Origin: Paracoccus tibetensis
GTDB taxonomy: Bacteria > Pseudomonadota > Alphaproteobacteria > Rhodobacterales > Rhodobacteraceae
Reading direction: 5' to 3'
Length of the DNA: 64,000 nucleotides
Assembly: GCF_900102505.1 (NCBI RefSeq)
Contig: NZ_FMVT01000013.1
Coordinates: 29,990 to 93,989 of the forward strand
The translations under genes were made by a program, and so were the position numbers. Under the pieces are notes generated by a model. The model had not been told where the DNA came from, did no database searches, and saw only the letters and a list, made by a program, of their open reading frames with translations. This document shows positions 36,580-45,233 of the stretch, one piece after another (the stretch's first letter is position 1; each line of letters opens with the position of its first letter).

Positions 36580-37587
36580 ATGCCACTCGCGCCCTCCGCC
36601 CTCGACCGCGCGCAAGCCTGCCTGACGGGCCTTGCCATCGGCGATGCCTTGGGGATGCCCGCCCAGACCCTGCCGCGCGAGGCGATCCGCGCCCATTATG
36701 GTCGCATAACCGGTTTCGTCGCGCCATTCCCCGGCCATCCGGTGTCGCATGGGCTGGGGGCGGCGCAGGTGACAGACGACACTGAGCAGACGATTCTTCT
36801 GGCCCGCCGCCTGATCGCCGATCCGGCGGGGTTCAACGACAGAGCATGGGCGCAGGACCTTCTGGACTGGGAAGCGGACGTCAAGGCCAAGGGCCTTTCG
36901 GACCTTCTGGGCCCCTCGTCCCGCAGGGCCATCGAGGCGCTGCTGGCCGGCGAGGCGCCGGAGCAGACGGGTCGCCGCGGCACGACCAACGGTGCGGCGA
37001 TGCGGATTGCCCCCATCGGCATCATGACCCCGCCCGATCCGGATCAACTTGTCGCCCGTGTCGCCCGCACCTGCCGCGTCACTCACAATACGGGCGAGGC
37101 GATCGCGGCCGCCTCGGCGGTCGCGATGATCGTCTCCTGCGGGATCGCCGGGCAGCCGCTGAATCAGGCGCTGACGCAGGCGTTGATCGCCTGCCGTGCC
37201 GGGCAGCCATGCGGCGAGCAGGTCGGTGAGACGGCGATGGAGGCCCGTATCCGCCATGCGCTGGACCTGGCGGCGCAGGGGAACGAGGACGCATTGCTGG
37301 CAGGGACCGGGACCTCTGTCGCCAGCCACGAAAGCGTCCCGGCCGCCATCGGCATCCTCGCGCTGACTGGGGAAGACGTCTGGCAGGGCCTGCTGATCGC
37401 GGCGAATGCGGGCGACGACACCGACACGATTGGCGCCATGGTGGGCGCGATGGCGGGCGCGCTTTACGGCGCGCTGCCCCCGACGGCAGTGGCTCAGGTG
37501 GTGGCGGCGAACGAACTGGATCTGGACGGGCTGGCGGCCGAACTGCTTGCGCTGCGGGGCCAGGTGACCGAGGGCGCCGCGCGATGA
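36580..37587 (+). CDS. ADP-ribosylglycohydrolase-fold hydrolase
   Basis: 335 residues, all helical. The metal-binding motifs of the DraG/ARH family are present: T65-D66-D67 (VTDDTEQTI) and D279-D280-T281-D282-T283 (NAGDDTDTIGAMVGAMAGAL). The start LTGLAIGDALGMPAQTL and the block RGTTNGAAMRIAPIGIM are also typical. Members cleave N- or O-glycosidic bonds to ADP-ribose or related ribosides. Here it is coupled by a four-base overlap to a PfkB kinase and followed by an importer. That suggests catabolism of a ribosylated compound rather than protein de-ADP-ribosylation (inference). Confidence 0.9.
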   Translation: MPLAPSALDRAQACLTGLAIGDALGMPAQTLPREAIRAHYGRITGFVAPFPGHPVSHGLGAAQVTDDTEQTILLARRLIADPAGFNDRAWAQDLLDWEADVKAKGLSDLLGPSSRRAIEALLAGEAPEQTGRRGTTNGAAMRIAPIGIMTPPDPDQLVARVARTCRVTHNTGEAIAAASAVAMIVSCGIAGQPLNQALTQALIACRAGQPCGEQVGETAMEARIRHALDLAAQGNEDALLAGTGTSVASHESVPAAIGILALTGEDVWQGLLIAANAGDDTDTIGAMVGAMAGALYGALPPTAVAQVVAANELDLDGLAAELLALRGQVTEGAAR

Positions 37588-38549
37588 GCGTTATCCTGCA
37601 GATGACCGCCCCGGTGGTAGACATGATCTACAAGGTGCGCGCCCTGCCCGTCTCGGGCCAAGAGGAGGCGGCCGAGGACTTTGCGATGGAGGTCGGCGGC
37701 GGCTTCAACGCCATGGCCGCCGCTCGGGCCGCCGGGGCCGATGTGCGCCTCGGCCGCCGGCTCGGAACCGGGCCGTTTTCCGACACCGTCGCGATGCGGC
37801 TCGAGGAGCTGGGGATTGGCACCATGGAGGGGCGCCTCCCGGGCCTCGATCAGGGATGCTGCGTCGTGCTGCTCGAGCCGGGCGGAGAGCGCAGCTTCGT
37901 CAGCCATCCCGGTGCAGAGGGGACGATCCGGCCGGCCGACCTTGCCGGGCTGGACCTGCCGGACGTCAACCATGTCCTGCTGTCGGGCTACGTGCTGCAT
38001 TACGACCGGGCACGGGACGCGCTGGCGCCTTGGATCGCCGCCCTCGGCCCCGGAATCACGGTCGTCTTCGACCCCTCGCCGGTCGCGCATCTGATCCCGT
38101 CCGGCGTGCTGGCGCAGGTCATGGCGCGGGCCGATTGGATCAGCGCGAACGAGGACGAGGCGCGCCACCTCACCGGGCGTGCCGATGCGCCCGCAGCCGC
38201 CCTCGCGCTTGCCGCCGGTCGCCGGGGTGGCGCCCTGCTGCGTCAAGGCGCCGCCGGTTGCCTGCTGGCAACAGGCGGCGCGCTTGAATGCGTTCCCCCG
38301 CATCACGTGGCGCCGGTCGATACCAACGGTGCCGGCGACTGCCATATCGGCAGCTTCATGGCCCGGCTCATCTCCGGCGATCCGCCGCTGGCGGCGGCGC
38401 GCTACGCCAACGTCGCCGCCGCCCTTTCCACGACCCGCTTCGGCCCCGCCACCGCCCCGGCGCGCGTCGAGGTCGAGGCCATCCTCAGAACCCAAGCCAA
38501 TGACACCCGAAACGGGTGCATCACCACCAACAAGGAGGAAACTGAATGA
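37584..38549 (+). CDS. PfkB-family carbohydrate/nucleoside kinase
   Basis: 321 residues. Substrate-side motif GGGFNAMAAARAAGADVRLGRRLG at 38-61, ATP-side motif VDTNGAGDCHIGSFMARL at 245-262 with D252 as catalytic base, and NEDEARHLTG near 189. Ribokinase and nucleoside kinases share these. It overlaps the hydrolase gene before it and the binding-protein gene after it (ATGA each). The product probably phosphorylates a sugar or riboside released by the hydrolase. Confidence 0.92.
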   Translation: MSVILQMTAPVVDMIYKVRALPVSGQEEAAEDFAMEVGGGFNAMAAARAAGADVRLGRRLGTGPFSDTVAMRLEELGIGTMEGRLPGLDQGCCVVLLEPGGERSFVSHPGAEGTIRPADLAGLDLPDVNHVLLSGYVLHYDRARDALAPWIAALGPGITVVFDPSPVAHLIPSGVLAQVMARADWISANEDEARHLTGRADAPAAALALAAGRRGGALLRQGAAGCLLATGGALECVPPHHVAPVDTNGAGDCHIGSFMARLISGDPPLAAARYANVAAALSTTRFGPATAPARVEVEAILRTQANDTRNGCITTNKEETE

Positions 38550-39583
38550 CGACCGCACGTTCTTCCCTCTCGATCCTGGCGCTGGCGCTGGCCACCGGCG
38601 CGCAGGCCGACGAGATCCGCGTCCTGAACTGGCAGGGCTACGGCACCGACACCAGCTTTGCGAGCGAGGCCTTCCAGGAGGCCACCGGCCACAGCGTGAT
38701 CCACGAATACTTCAACAGCGAACAGGAGATGCTGACCAAGTTGCGCACCAATCCCGGCGCCTACGACGTGGTCATGATCAACGCGGTCTTCATGCCGCAG
38801 GCCGTGCGCGAAGGATTGGTCACGGCCATCGACACAGCCGAGGTGCCGAACTACACCGGCATCCCGGAAGGCTTTGCGGCCGATCCGAAGCTGATGATCG
38901 ACGGTGAGGTCTACGGGGTGCCATGGACGTGGGGGCTGACCTCGTTCGCGATCAACACCTCGGCCATCCCCGAGGCCCCGACCAGCATTCAGGCGCTGTG
39001 GGACCCCGCGCATGCGGGTCGCGTCTCGATCCGCGACGACGCACTTGAGGCGATGCAGTTGGCCGCTCTGGCGACCGGGCAGGACATCAACGAGATCGCC
39101 GATTTGGGCGCCGCCGAGGCCAAGCTGGCCGAGCTGCTGCCCCAGCTGCGCACCTTCTGGAGCAGCGAGAACGACTGGAACCAGTTCATGGCCGCGGGCG
39201 AGCTGGACATCGCCACCTACTGGTCGGGATCTGCGGCGCGCTCGGCCGCGCTTGGCCTGCCGGTCGAGTTCGTCGTCCCCGAGGAAGGGGCCATCGGCTG
39301 GCTGGATTCGCTTGCCGTCCCTGCCAGCTCGAGCCATCAGGAGGCCGCTCTGGCATTCATCGACTGGATGATCGACCCCGCGTTCTACGTGCAATGGGAT
39401 GCCGAGGGCGCGCCCGCCTCGGCCAATGCCGATGCCGCTGCCGCACTGCCCGAGGATGCCTTCAACCGCCGCGTTCTGGGCGATCCCGAGGTGGCCGCCC
39501 GCGTCAGGTTCCAGGGCGAACTCAGCGATGAGACGCGCGAGACCTACCTGCGGATCTGGCAAGGCCTGAAGGCCGCCCAGTGA
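38546..39583 (+). CDS. Polyamine-type ABC transporter periplasmic binding protein (PotD/PotF family)
   Basis: 345 residues with a short signal peptide (TARSSLSILALALATGAQA). The mature start DEIRVLNWQGYGTD is the PotD hallmark, with YDVVMINAVFMPQAVREGLV and the ligand-site tryptophan segment GVPWTWGLTSFAIN near 130. Downstream are two permeases and an ATPase of the same family. PotD-like proteins also bind other cations and organic solutes, so the ligand may be the riboside implied by the neighbouring enzymes instead of a polyamine. Confidence 0.9.
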   Translation: MTTARSSLSILALALATGAQADEIRVLNWQGYGTDTSFASEAFQEATGHSVIHEYFNSEQEMLTKLRTNPGAYDVVMINAVFMPQAVREGLVTAIDTAEVPNYTGIPEGFAADPKLMIDGEVYGVPWTWGLTSFAINTSAIPEAPTSIQALWDPAHAGRVSIRDDALEAMQLAALATGQDINEIADLGAAEAKLAELLPQLRTFWSSENDWNQFMAAGELDIATYWSGSAARSAALGLPVEFVVPEEGAIGWLDSLAVPASSSHQEAALAFIDWMIDPAFYVQWDAEGAPASANADAAAALPEDAFNRRVLGDPEVAARVRFQGELSDETRETYLRIWQGLKAAQ

Positions 39584-39589
39584 AGACGC

Positions 39590-39612
39590 GCCGGGCGTTT
39601 CGGGCGCCCGGC
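39590..39612 (+). terminator. Intercistronic hairpin after the binding-protein gene
   Basis: Perfect 8-bp stem GCCGGGCG (39590-39597) with CGCCCGGC (39605-39612), starting seven bases after the stop. No T-run. As in the first ABC operon of this window, such a hairpin probably protects the binding-protein message and lets only part of transcription continue into the permeases. Confidence 0.55.
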
Positions 39613-39650
39613 CCATCCTGACGCCGCTTTCAGCGACAAGAGGAACGGAA

Positions 39651-40514
39651 ATGGCCGAAATCACAGCCACGGGGGACAGGCGGCGCCTGATCGCCATGCT
39701 CTCGCCTGCCTATCTGTGGCTGACTGTCGCGGTCTTCCTGCCGCTGTCCGCCATGCTGTTCTTCAGCGTCCTGACGGCCCTGCCGCAGGACGGGCCGGAC
39801 TGGTCTCTGACACTGCAGAACTACCGTCTGTTCCTGACCGATCCCGTCTATGCCACGCTGCTTTGGAAGTCGCTGCAACTGGGCCTGACCGTCACGGTCA
39901 TCTGCATCCTGATTGGCTATCCCTGCGCCCTGGTCCTCGCTCGCACCATCCGCGGCCGCGCGCGTGAGACCCTGTTCCTGCTGGTCATACTGCCCTTCTG
40001 GTCGAACTCGCTCGTCCGCATCTTCTCATGGGCAATCGTGCTGCGAGGAAATGGTGTGCTTGAGCTGGGGCTTAACGCAGTGCTTCCTTTCGACGTCAGC
40101 CTGAACCTGATGTTCACTACCCATGCCGTCGTGATCGGTTTGGTCCACAGTTACCTGCCCTATGTCATCCTGACCTCGTATCTCGCGCTGCAGGCGATCG
40201 ACGATGATATTATCGACGCCGCTCGCTCCATAGGGGCCGGGACGCTGACGATCCTGTGGCGGCTGCTGCTGCCCCTGTCACTGCCCGGGCTTCTGGCCGG
40301 GGCAGTGCTGGTCTTCGTGCCCGTCGTCGGCTCTTTTATGGAGCCACGCATCCTCGGCGGCCGCATGGGCACCTATTACGGCACGGTAATCGAGGACCAG
40401 TTCGTCGCCGTCTACAACTGGCCCCTTGGCGCCGCGCTGTCCTTCATCTTGCTGGCGGTGGTGCTGCTGATCCTGACGCTGACCAGCCCCATCCTTCGAA
40501 AGGCCCGGCTATGA
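39651..40514 (+). CDS. Polyamine-type ABC transporter permease, PotB family
   Basis: 287 residues, six membrane helices. Conserved blocks: SPAYLWLTVAVFLPLSAMLFFSV at the start, LVILPFWSNSLVRIFSWAIVLRGNGVLE near 118-145, and the EAA loop LQAIDDDIIDAARSIGAGTLTILWRLLLPLSLPGLLAGAVLVF near 180-225. AGAGGAACGGAA precedes the start. The stop overlaps the next permease by four bases. Confidence 0.93.
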   Translation: MAEITATGDRRRLIAMLSPAYLWLTVAVFLPLSAMLFFSVLTALPQDGPDWSLTLQNYRLFLTDPVYATLLWKSLQLGLTVTVICILIGYPCALVLARTIRGRARETLFLLVILPFWSNSLVRIFSWAIVLRGNGVLELGLNAVLPFDVSLNLMFTTHAVVIGLVHSYLPYVILTSYLALQAIDDDIIDAARSIGAGTLTILWRLLLPLSLPGLLAGAVLVFVPVVGSFMEPRILGGRMGTYYGTVIEDQFVAVYNWPLGAALSFILLAVVLLILTLTSPILRKARL

Positions 40515-41296
40515 GACGCCCCCTGCTTCCCGTTCTGGGCCGGCTGTGGCTGGCGCTGATCCTGGTCTTCCTCTACGCCCCGATCATGGTGATGGCGGCG
40601 ATGTCATTCAACGCCTCTCCCTTCTACCAGCTGCCCTTCAGCTTCTCGACCCGCTGGTATGCCGAAATGGCGGGCAACCCCCAGATCATCACGGCCGCCC
40701 TGCGCTCGGTCTCGATCGCACTGGTGGTGACGCTCATCGCCACGGCGCTTGGCACGGCGGCCTCGATCGCGCTGTTCCGCTATGACTTCCGCGGCAAGAA
40801 GGTGCTGCAACTGCTGCTGTTTCCGCCCATCGCGATCCCGTGGCTGATCACCGGCACGGCCATGCTGATCTTCTTCTTCGCTATTGGCCTTGGGCGCGGC
40901 ACGCCAGCCGTTATCATCGGCCATGTGGCGCTGGCCCTGCCCTACGTCATAGTCACCGTCACAGCCCGCCTGTCCAGCTTCGACATCACCCTGGAAGAGG
41001 CCGCCCGATCGATGGGCGCCGGCGGCTGGACGGTCCTGCGCCGCGTGACGCTGCCCTGGATCGCGCCGGGGATGGTGGCCGGCGCGCTCTTCGCCTTCGC
41101 GGTCAGCTTCGATCAGTTCGTGGTCAGCTACTTCCTGTCCCAGCCCGGCGACAGCACCCTCCCGGTCCTCATCTACACCGCCATCCGCAAGGGCTTCACC
41201 CCCGAGATCAACGCGATCTCGACCATCATCATCACCGTGTCGATGGCCATCATGTTCATCGCCACCCGCTATTCCCGCTTCGGAGGAGAACGCTGA
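40511..41296 (+). CDS. Polyamine-type ABC transporter permease, PotC family
   Basis: 261 residues from the ATG at 40511 that overlaps the previous stop; the longer open frame back to 40256 lies inside the PotB-like gene and is not used. Six helices, PIMVMAAMSFNASPFYQLPF near the start, and EAA loop FDITLEEAARSMGAGGWTVLRRVTLPWIAPGMVAGALFAF near 160-200. It pairs with the PotB-like permease. Confidence 0.93.
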   Translation: MRRPLLPVLGRLWLALILVFLYAPIMVMAAMSFNASPFYQLPFSFSTRWYAEMAGNPQIITAALRSVSIALVVTLIATALGTAASIALFRYDFRGKKVLQLLLFPPIAIPWLITGTAMLIFFFAIGLGRGTPAVIIGHVALALPYVIVTVTARLSSFDITLEEAARSMGAGGWTVLRRVTLPWIAPGMVAGALFAFAVSFDQFVVSYFLSQPGDSTLPVLIYTAIRKGFTPEINAISTIIITVSMAIMFIATRYSRFGGER

Positions 41297-42312
41297 TGTC
41301 CCGCGTCGACGTCACTGCCGTCACCAAGCATTTCGGCACCTCAAAGGCACTGGACGACGTGTCGATCACTTTCGACGATGGCGGCTTCTTCGCGCTGCTG
41401 GGTCCCTCGGGGTCGGGCAAGACGACACTGCTGCGCACGATCGCGGGCTTCCACTTCCCCGACAGCGGCAGCATCCGCATTGGAGAGCGCGAGGTCCAGC
41501 GCGTCCCGGTTGAGAAGCGCGACATTGGCATGATGTTCCAGAACTACGCGCTGTTCCCGAACATGAGCGTTGCCGACAATATCGGCTTCGGCCTCCGCGT
41601 CCGGAAAGTCGGCGCCGCCGAAGAGCGCCGGCGCGTTGCCGAGGCGCTGGAGCTGGTGCAGCTTGGCCATCTCGGCCAGCGCCGTCCCAGCCAGTTGTCG
41701 GGCGGCCAGCGCCAGCGCGTCGCACTGGCCCGCGCCATCGTCACCCGCCCGCGCGTCCTGCTGCTGGACGAGCCGCTGTCGGCGCTGGACAAGACCCTGC
41801 GCGTCGACATGCAGCTGGAGCTGCGCCGTATCCAACGCGAAGTGGGCATCACAACGATCTTCGTGACCCACGATCAGGAAGAGGCGCTGACTTTGTCGGA
41901 CCGCATCGGCATACTGAAAGACGGTCGAATTGTGCAGGTCGGCCCGCCGCGGGAGGTTTACGAACGTCCTGTAGATGCGTTCGCTGCCAGCTTTCTTGGC
42001 GAGGCCAATTGGCTCCCGCCGTCTCGGGTGGCCGGCCTTGAACTGCCATGCCGCTCCGGCGCAGGCAGCTTTGCGGTACGGCCGGAAGCGCTGAGCGTCG
42101 CCACGGTTCCTGCACCTGGGAAGAACGCCATCCAGGGCCGCATGTCCCAGCATGTATTCGCGGGTGCCATGGCAACCTGTCTTGTAGACATCGATGGCTC
42201 GTACTGGAAGGTTATCGCACGAGACCGAGACATCCCGCAAATCGCGCCCGGCGCCGACGTGTGGTTGAGCTGGTCGGCCGCTGATACCATTGCTGTGCCG
42301 ACCCCTGCCTGA
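41296..42312 (+). CDS. Polyamine-type ABC transporter ATP-binding protein, PotA family
   Basis: 338 residues from the ATG at 41296 sharing one base with the previous stop. Walker A GPSGSGKTT near residue 37, Q-loop MMFQNYALFPNMSV near 79, signature [15 protein letters not shown] near 135, Walker B VLLLDEPLSALD near 155 and H-loop THDQEEALTLSDRI. The last 90 residues form the TOBE domain (FAVRPEAL). Hydrolyses ATP to drive import through the two permeases. Confidence 0.94.
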   Translation: MSRVDVTAVTKHFGTSKALDDVSITFDDGGFFALLGPSGSGKTTLLRTIAGFHFPDSGSIRIGEREVQRVPVEKRDIGMMFQNYALFPNMSVADNIGFGLRVRKVGAAEERRRVAEALELVQLGHLGQRRPSQLSGGQRQRVALARAIVTRPRVLLLDEPLSALDKTLRVDMQLELRRIQREVGITTIFVTHDQEEALTLSDRIGILKDGRIVQVGPPREVYERPVDAFAASFLGEANWLPPSRVAGLELPCRSGAGSFAVRPEALSVATVPAPGKNAIQGRMSQHVFAGAMATCLVDIDGSYWKVIARDRDIPQIAPGADVWLSWSAADTIAVPTPA

Positions 42313-42369
42313 GCTGCAATCCAACGACGGGCGTGCGGTGCTTTAAATTTTGGCGTGACATAGCGGCGC

Positions 42370-42935
42370 TTACGGCAGCGAGGCGTATTGGGGTTCGATG
42401 CTGTCGATCACCGGGAGGTCCATCCCCTCGGCGAGGACAGGGGCTCGGCCGGCCAAGGCACCTGAGCCAAGGATGATCGCCTCCGCGCCGTCGCCGCTGA
42501 CCGAGGTGTCGATGATTTCCTGCAGCTTCGCCAGCGTAATATTTGACAACTGGGCGGTCGTTCTGAAGCCGATCCCTGCGGCGCACCGCGCAGTCCCCAC
42601 CGATGCCATCCCGCGCGACGAGGGCGCGGATGCCGTGAACCGCAGCCTCGAATGTCGTGACGATGGGGTATCTCAGGGCCTAAGTTCGGGCGATGGTCAG
42701 GCTGGCATCTAGGGCGCCGCTGATCGGGATTGGCAGGCGGCCGCGAGCGGCGATGGCGATGTCGTCGAACATGCCAGAACCGCGCTGTGAAACCCTTGCC
42801 TTGCGGCCTCTTCGATGCGCGCGGTGGCCAGCAGCCCGGCGATGGCATGGTCGGCGGGCGACTGGATTGCCAGAGGCGCCGCGGGCAGGTCAACCACCAC
42901 CGCCTCAGCGCCATGGCCGGGGGTAGGCTGCGCTA
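42370..42935 (-). pseudogene. Asp/Glu/hydantoin racemase remnant, frameshifted and truncated
   Basis: Three reading frames on the complement join into one racemase-like sequence. The order is AEAVVVDLPAAPLAIQSP (from about 42900), then after a one-base loss near 42775 DDIAIAAARGRL-like and PIPISGALDASLTIAR, then IVTTFEAAVHGIRALVARDG, and finally SGDGAEAIILGSGALAGRAP with the end VIDSIEPQY. At least two frameshifts separate these blocks, and the N-terminus is missing. It may once have belonged to the neighbouring operon. It is not expected to give a working enzyme. Confidence 0.75.
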
Positions 42936-43202
42936 GATTGTATCTGCGGCCTGATCTCCCGCCTGTTGGTTGTGTTGATGACCAGCACTCGGACCCTGTG
43001 CTACATGCCCCCTCAGAATGCTCGAATGAGCCTCAAACAGATTCATTGCCCATCGGCGGGCTAGTCAAAGCGATCTCGCACATGACCACAAGGAAAAATC
43101 GTGAACGATAGCGGATCGTCGTCCAGTACCGCGACCATCGGCACGGCGATCGGGCGGACAGGGCTGACATTGCCCTTGCGACCATGAACATGCCCCGCAC
43201 GA

Positions 43203-44149
43203 GGCTCTGTTGCACAAAGCCTCTGATGTCCGAGGTTCCCCTTTCCCCAGCCGGATTCATCCCACGGTTTCTGTGACAGGGATGCCGAGCGCGGTGTAGC
43301 CGTTCATGACGGCGATGCGTATCTGGACCTCCGCGACCTGTCGGTCAAAGTCCCGAGCCATGAGGCGCTGCCCCAGCAGTTTCATACAGTGCATCTTCGT
43401 TTCGGCACGGCTTCGTCGGTGGTATCCGCTCCAGTTTCGCCAGATAGCACGGCCGAGATATTTCACGGCGCGCAGGGCCTCATTTCGGGCGATGGCTCCG
43501 GCAGTGAGGGTCTTCCACGGCTTCGCATTCTTGCGAGGAGGTATGACGGCATGAGCACCGCGATCCGCAATGGCATCGTGGCACTTTCGGGTATCGTAGG
43601 CGCCGTCCGCGGTAATGCTGCCGATCTCCTCGCCTGCCGGGATCTGACTGAGCAGGTCGGGCAGGATCGGTGCATCGCCTACGTGGCTTCCGGTGATCTC
43701 GACGGCTCGAACCTCCAGGGTTTCCTCGTCGATACCGAGGTGGATCTTGCGCCAGACGCGCCGTTTGGGGCCACCGTGCTTGCGGGCGTGCCACTCACCT
43801 TCGCCCTCGACCTTGATGCCGGTGCTATCGATCAGCAGGTGCAGCGGCCCCTTAGAGCCGCGATACGGGATGTTCACCGCGAGGGTCTTCTGACGACGGG
43901 ACAGCGTGCTGAAATCCGGCACCGCCCAGTCCAGGCCGATCAACCGTAGCAGGCTCTCCACGAACCCGGTCGTCTGCCGGAGCGCCATGCCGAACAGAAC
44001 CTTCATTGTAAGGCAGGTCTGGATGGCAGCATCGCTCTAGTCAGGCTGGCGACCGCGCTTGCCAGTGGGCGTGGCCTCCCAAGTCATGGCGGAATCGAAC
44101 CAGATGGTCAGCGAGCCACGGCGCTTGAGCGCTTCGTTATAGGCCGGCC
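43203..44149. mobile_element. IS5-family element, truncated
   Basis: The right-hand boundary of the transposase is followed by GGCTCTGTTGCACAAAG at 43203-43219, which matches the usual terminal repeat of this IS5 subgroup. The other end is lost: the transposase sequence stops where the IS6 element begins at 44150. The remainder is about 0.95 kb. Confidence 0.75.
43257..44149 (-). pseudogene. IS5-family transposase, 5'-truncated and interrupted by a stop codon
   Basis: The long open part, 43257-44006, encodes MKVLFGMALRQTTGFVESLLRL onward with the DDE-type blocks LLIDSTGIKVEGEGEW, ITADGAYDTRKCHDAI and YHRRSRAETKMHCMKLLGQRL. Reading upstream in the same frame gives AIQTCLT, then SDA preceded by a TAG at about 44038-44040 where relatives have tyrosine, then GKRGRQP and LKRRGSLTIWFD. 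The first 15 or so residues are replaced at the IS6 junction. Non-functional unless restarted internally. Confidence 0.85.
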
Positions 44150-44964
44150 GGCATCGTCAACTTGCGCCCTCAGATCGTAGAGCGCCTACTTCGGCGGTGC
44201 GTCAAGCGACGGCAACCGTCACGACGTCGGCCCAGACCGCGTGAGCCTGCTGTCTTGTTTGTCTGCGGTGATCGGCGGTGGCGGTGGTTGGCGTTCTGAA
44301 GAGATTGGCAACCTGGTCGTGGATGGCGAGGAACCGCTGCGCCTGTCCGGGCGACTTAAAGCGCTTCATGATCCGTTCCCGTCGTCGGGTGGGCTGATGA
44401 CTGTTCTCCGCGCGGTTGTTGAGACCTTTGTGCTGGCGATGCTCGACGCCGGGCATGATGGCCCTTGCCGCCGCGCCGTAACTTCGCAGCTTGTCGGTCA
44501 CCATGACCCGCGGAACGCGTCCATGCCGCTTCATCAGCTTGCGCAGCAGGCGCTTGGCGGCCCGGGCGTCGCGGCGGCTCTGGACGAGAATGTCGAGCAC
44601 GACGCCCTGCTGGTCGACGGCACGCCAGAGCCAGTGCGTCTTGCCGGCGATCGAGATTGCCACCTCGTCAAGATGCCACCTGTCGCCCGTCGCCCTTTGA
44701 CGCCGACGGATCTCGGCGGCGTACGCAGCGCCGAACTTCAGCCCCCACCGGCGGATCGTCTCGTGACTGACCACGATGCCGCGCTCGGCCAGCATTTCCT
44801 CGACCATCCTCAGGCTCAGCGGAAAGCGGAAGTAAAGCCAGACGGCGTGAGCAATGACCACCGCCGGATAGCGGTGGCCGGCATACAGAGCAGCGCGATT
44901 GGTCAGCATCTGCAAAGGCTAGCCGGAAACCAAAACTTCGGCCAGTCCGCAAGTTGACGGTGCC
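44150..44964. mobile_element. IS6-family insertion sequence, complete
   Basis: 815 bases bounded by good inverted repeats: GGCATCGTCAACTTGCG at 44150-44166, and at the right end the complement of 44948-44964 reads GGCACCGTCAACTTGCG (16 of 17 identical). No flanking target duplication is visible: the left flank is IS5 transposase and the right flank is a cation-efflux gene. This is the signature of IS6-mediated deletion or cointegrate resolution. Confidence 0.88.
44202..44915 (-). CDS. IS6-family transposase
   Basis: 237 residues. N-terminal helix-turn-helix (VVIAHAVWLYFRFPLSLRMVEEMLAERGIVVSHETIRRWGLKFG) and DDE core: D near 83 (DRWHLDEVAISIAGKTHWLWRAVD), D near 142 (VMVTDKLRSYGAA) and E near 176 (NNRAENSHQPTRRRERIMKRFKSPGQAQRFL). 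No interruption, so the element is probably active. Confidence 0.93.
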   Translation of the reverse strand: MQMLTNRAALYAGHRYPAVVIAHAVWLYFRFPLSLRMVEEMLAERGIVVSHETIRRWGLKFGAAYAAEIRRRQRATGDRWHLDEVAISIAGKTHWLWRAVDQQGVVLDILVQSRRDARAAKRLLRKLMKRHGRVPRVMVTDKLRSYGAAARAIMPGVEHRQHKGLNNRAENSHQPTRRRERIMKRFKSPGQAQRFLAIHDQVANLFRTPTTATADHRRQTRQQAHAVWADVVTVAVA

Positions 44965-45233
44965 CCTGGGGCTTGATCCGCGACACGGGACGGGTTCTTC
45001 TGGATTACATTCCCTATGGCGAAGACCTGCCCGACGAGATCCGCGCCGCCGTGGAAACCGATGCGGACAAGGTCACCGACCTTCATGTCTGGCAATTGGG
45101 CCCTGGACAGCATGCGGCCATCGCCGTCATCCGGTCGGCATCACCGCTGTCTCTTTCGGCCTATCGGGCCAAGCTCGCGCACATCCACGACCTGTCGCAC
45201 ATGACCATCGAAATAGAGGGTCCGTTGGCTTAG
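44965..45233 (+). pseudogene. C-terminal fragment of a DmeF-like cation diffusion facilitator
   Basis: From the base after the IS6 end, the frame reads WGLIRDTGRVLLDYIPYGEDLPDE and continues VTDLHVWQLGPGQHAAIAVIRS and HIHDLSHMTIEIEGP to a stop at 45233. This is the cytoplasmic C-terminal domain of Co/Ni efflux proteins of the DmeF type. All membrane helices are missing; they were replaced by the IS6 element. The remaining piece cannot transport. Confidence 0.8.
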
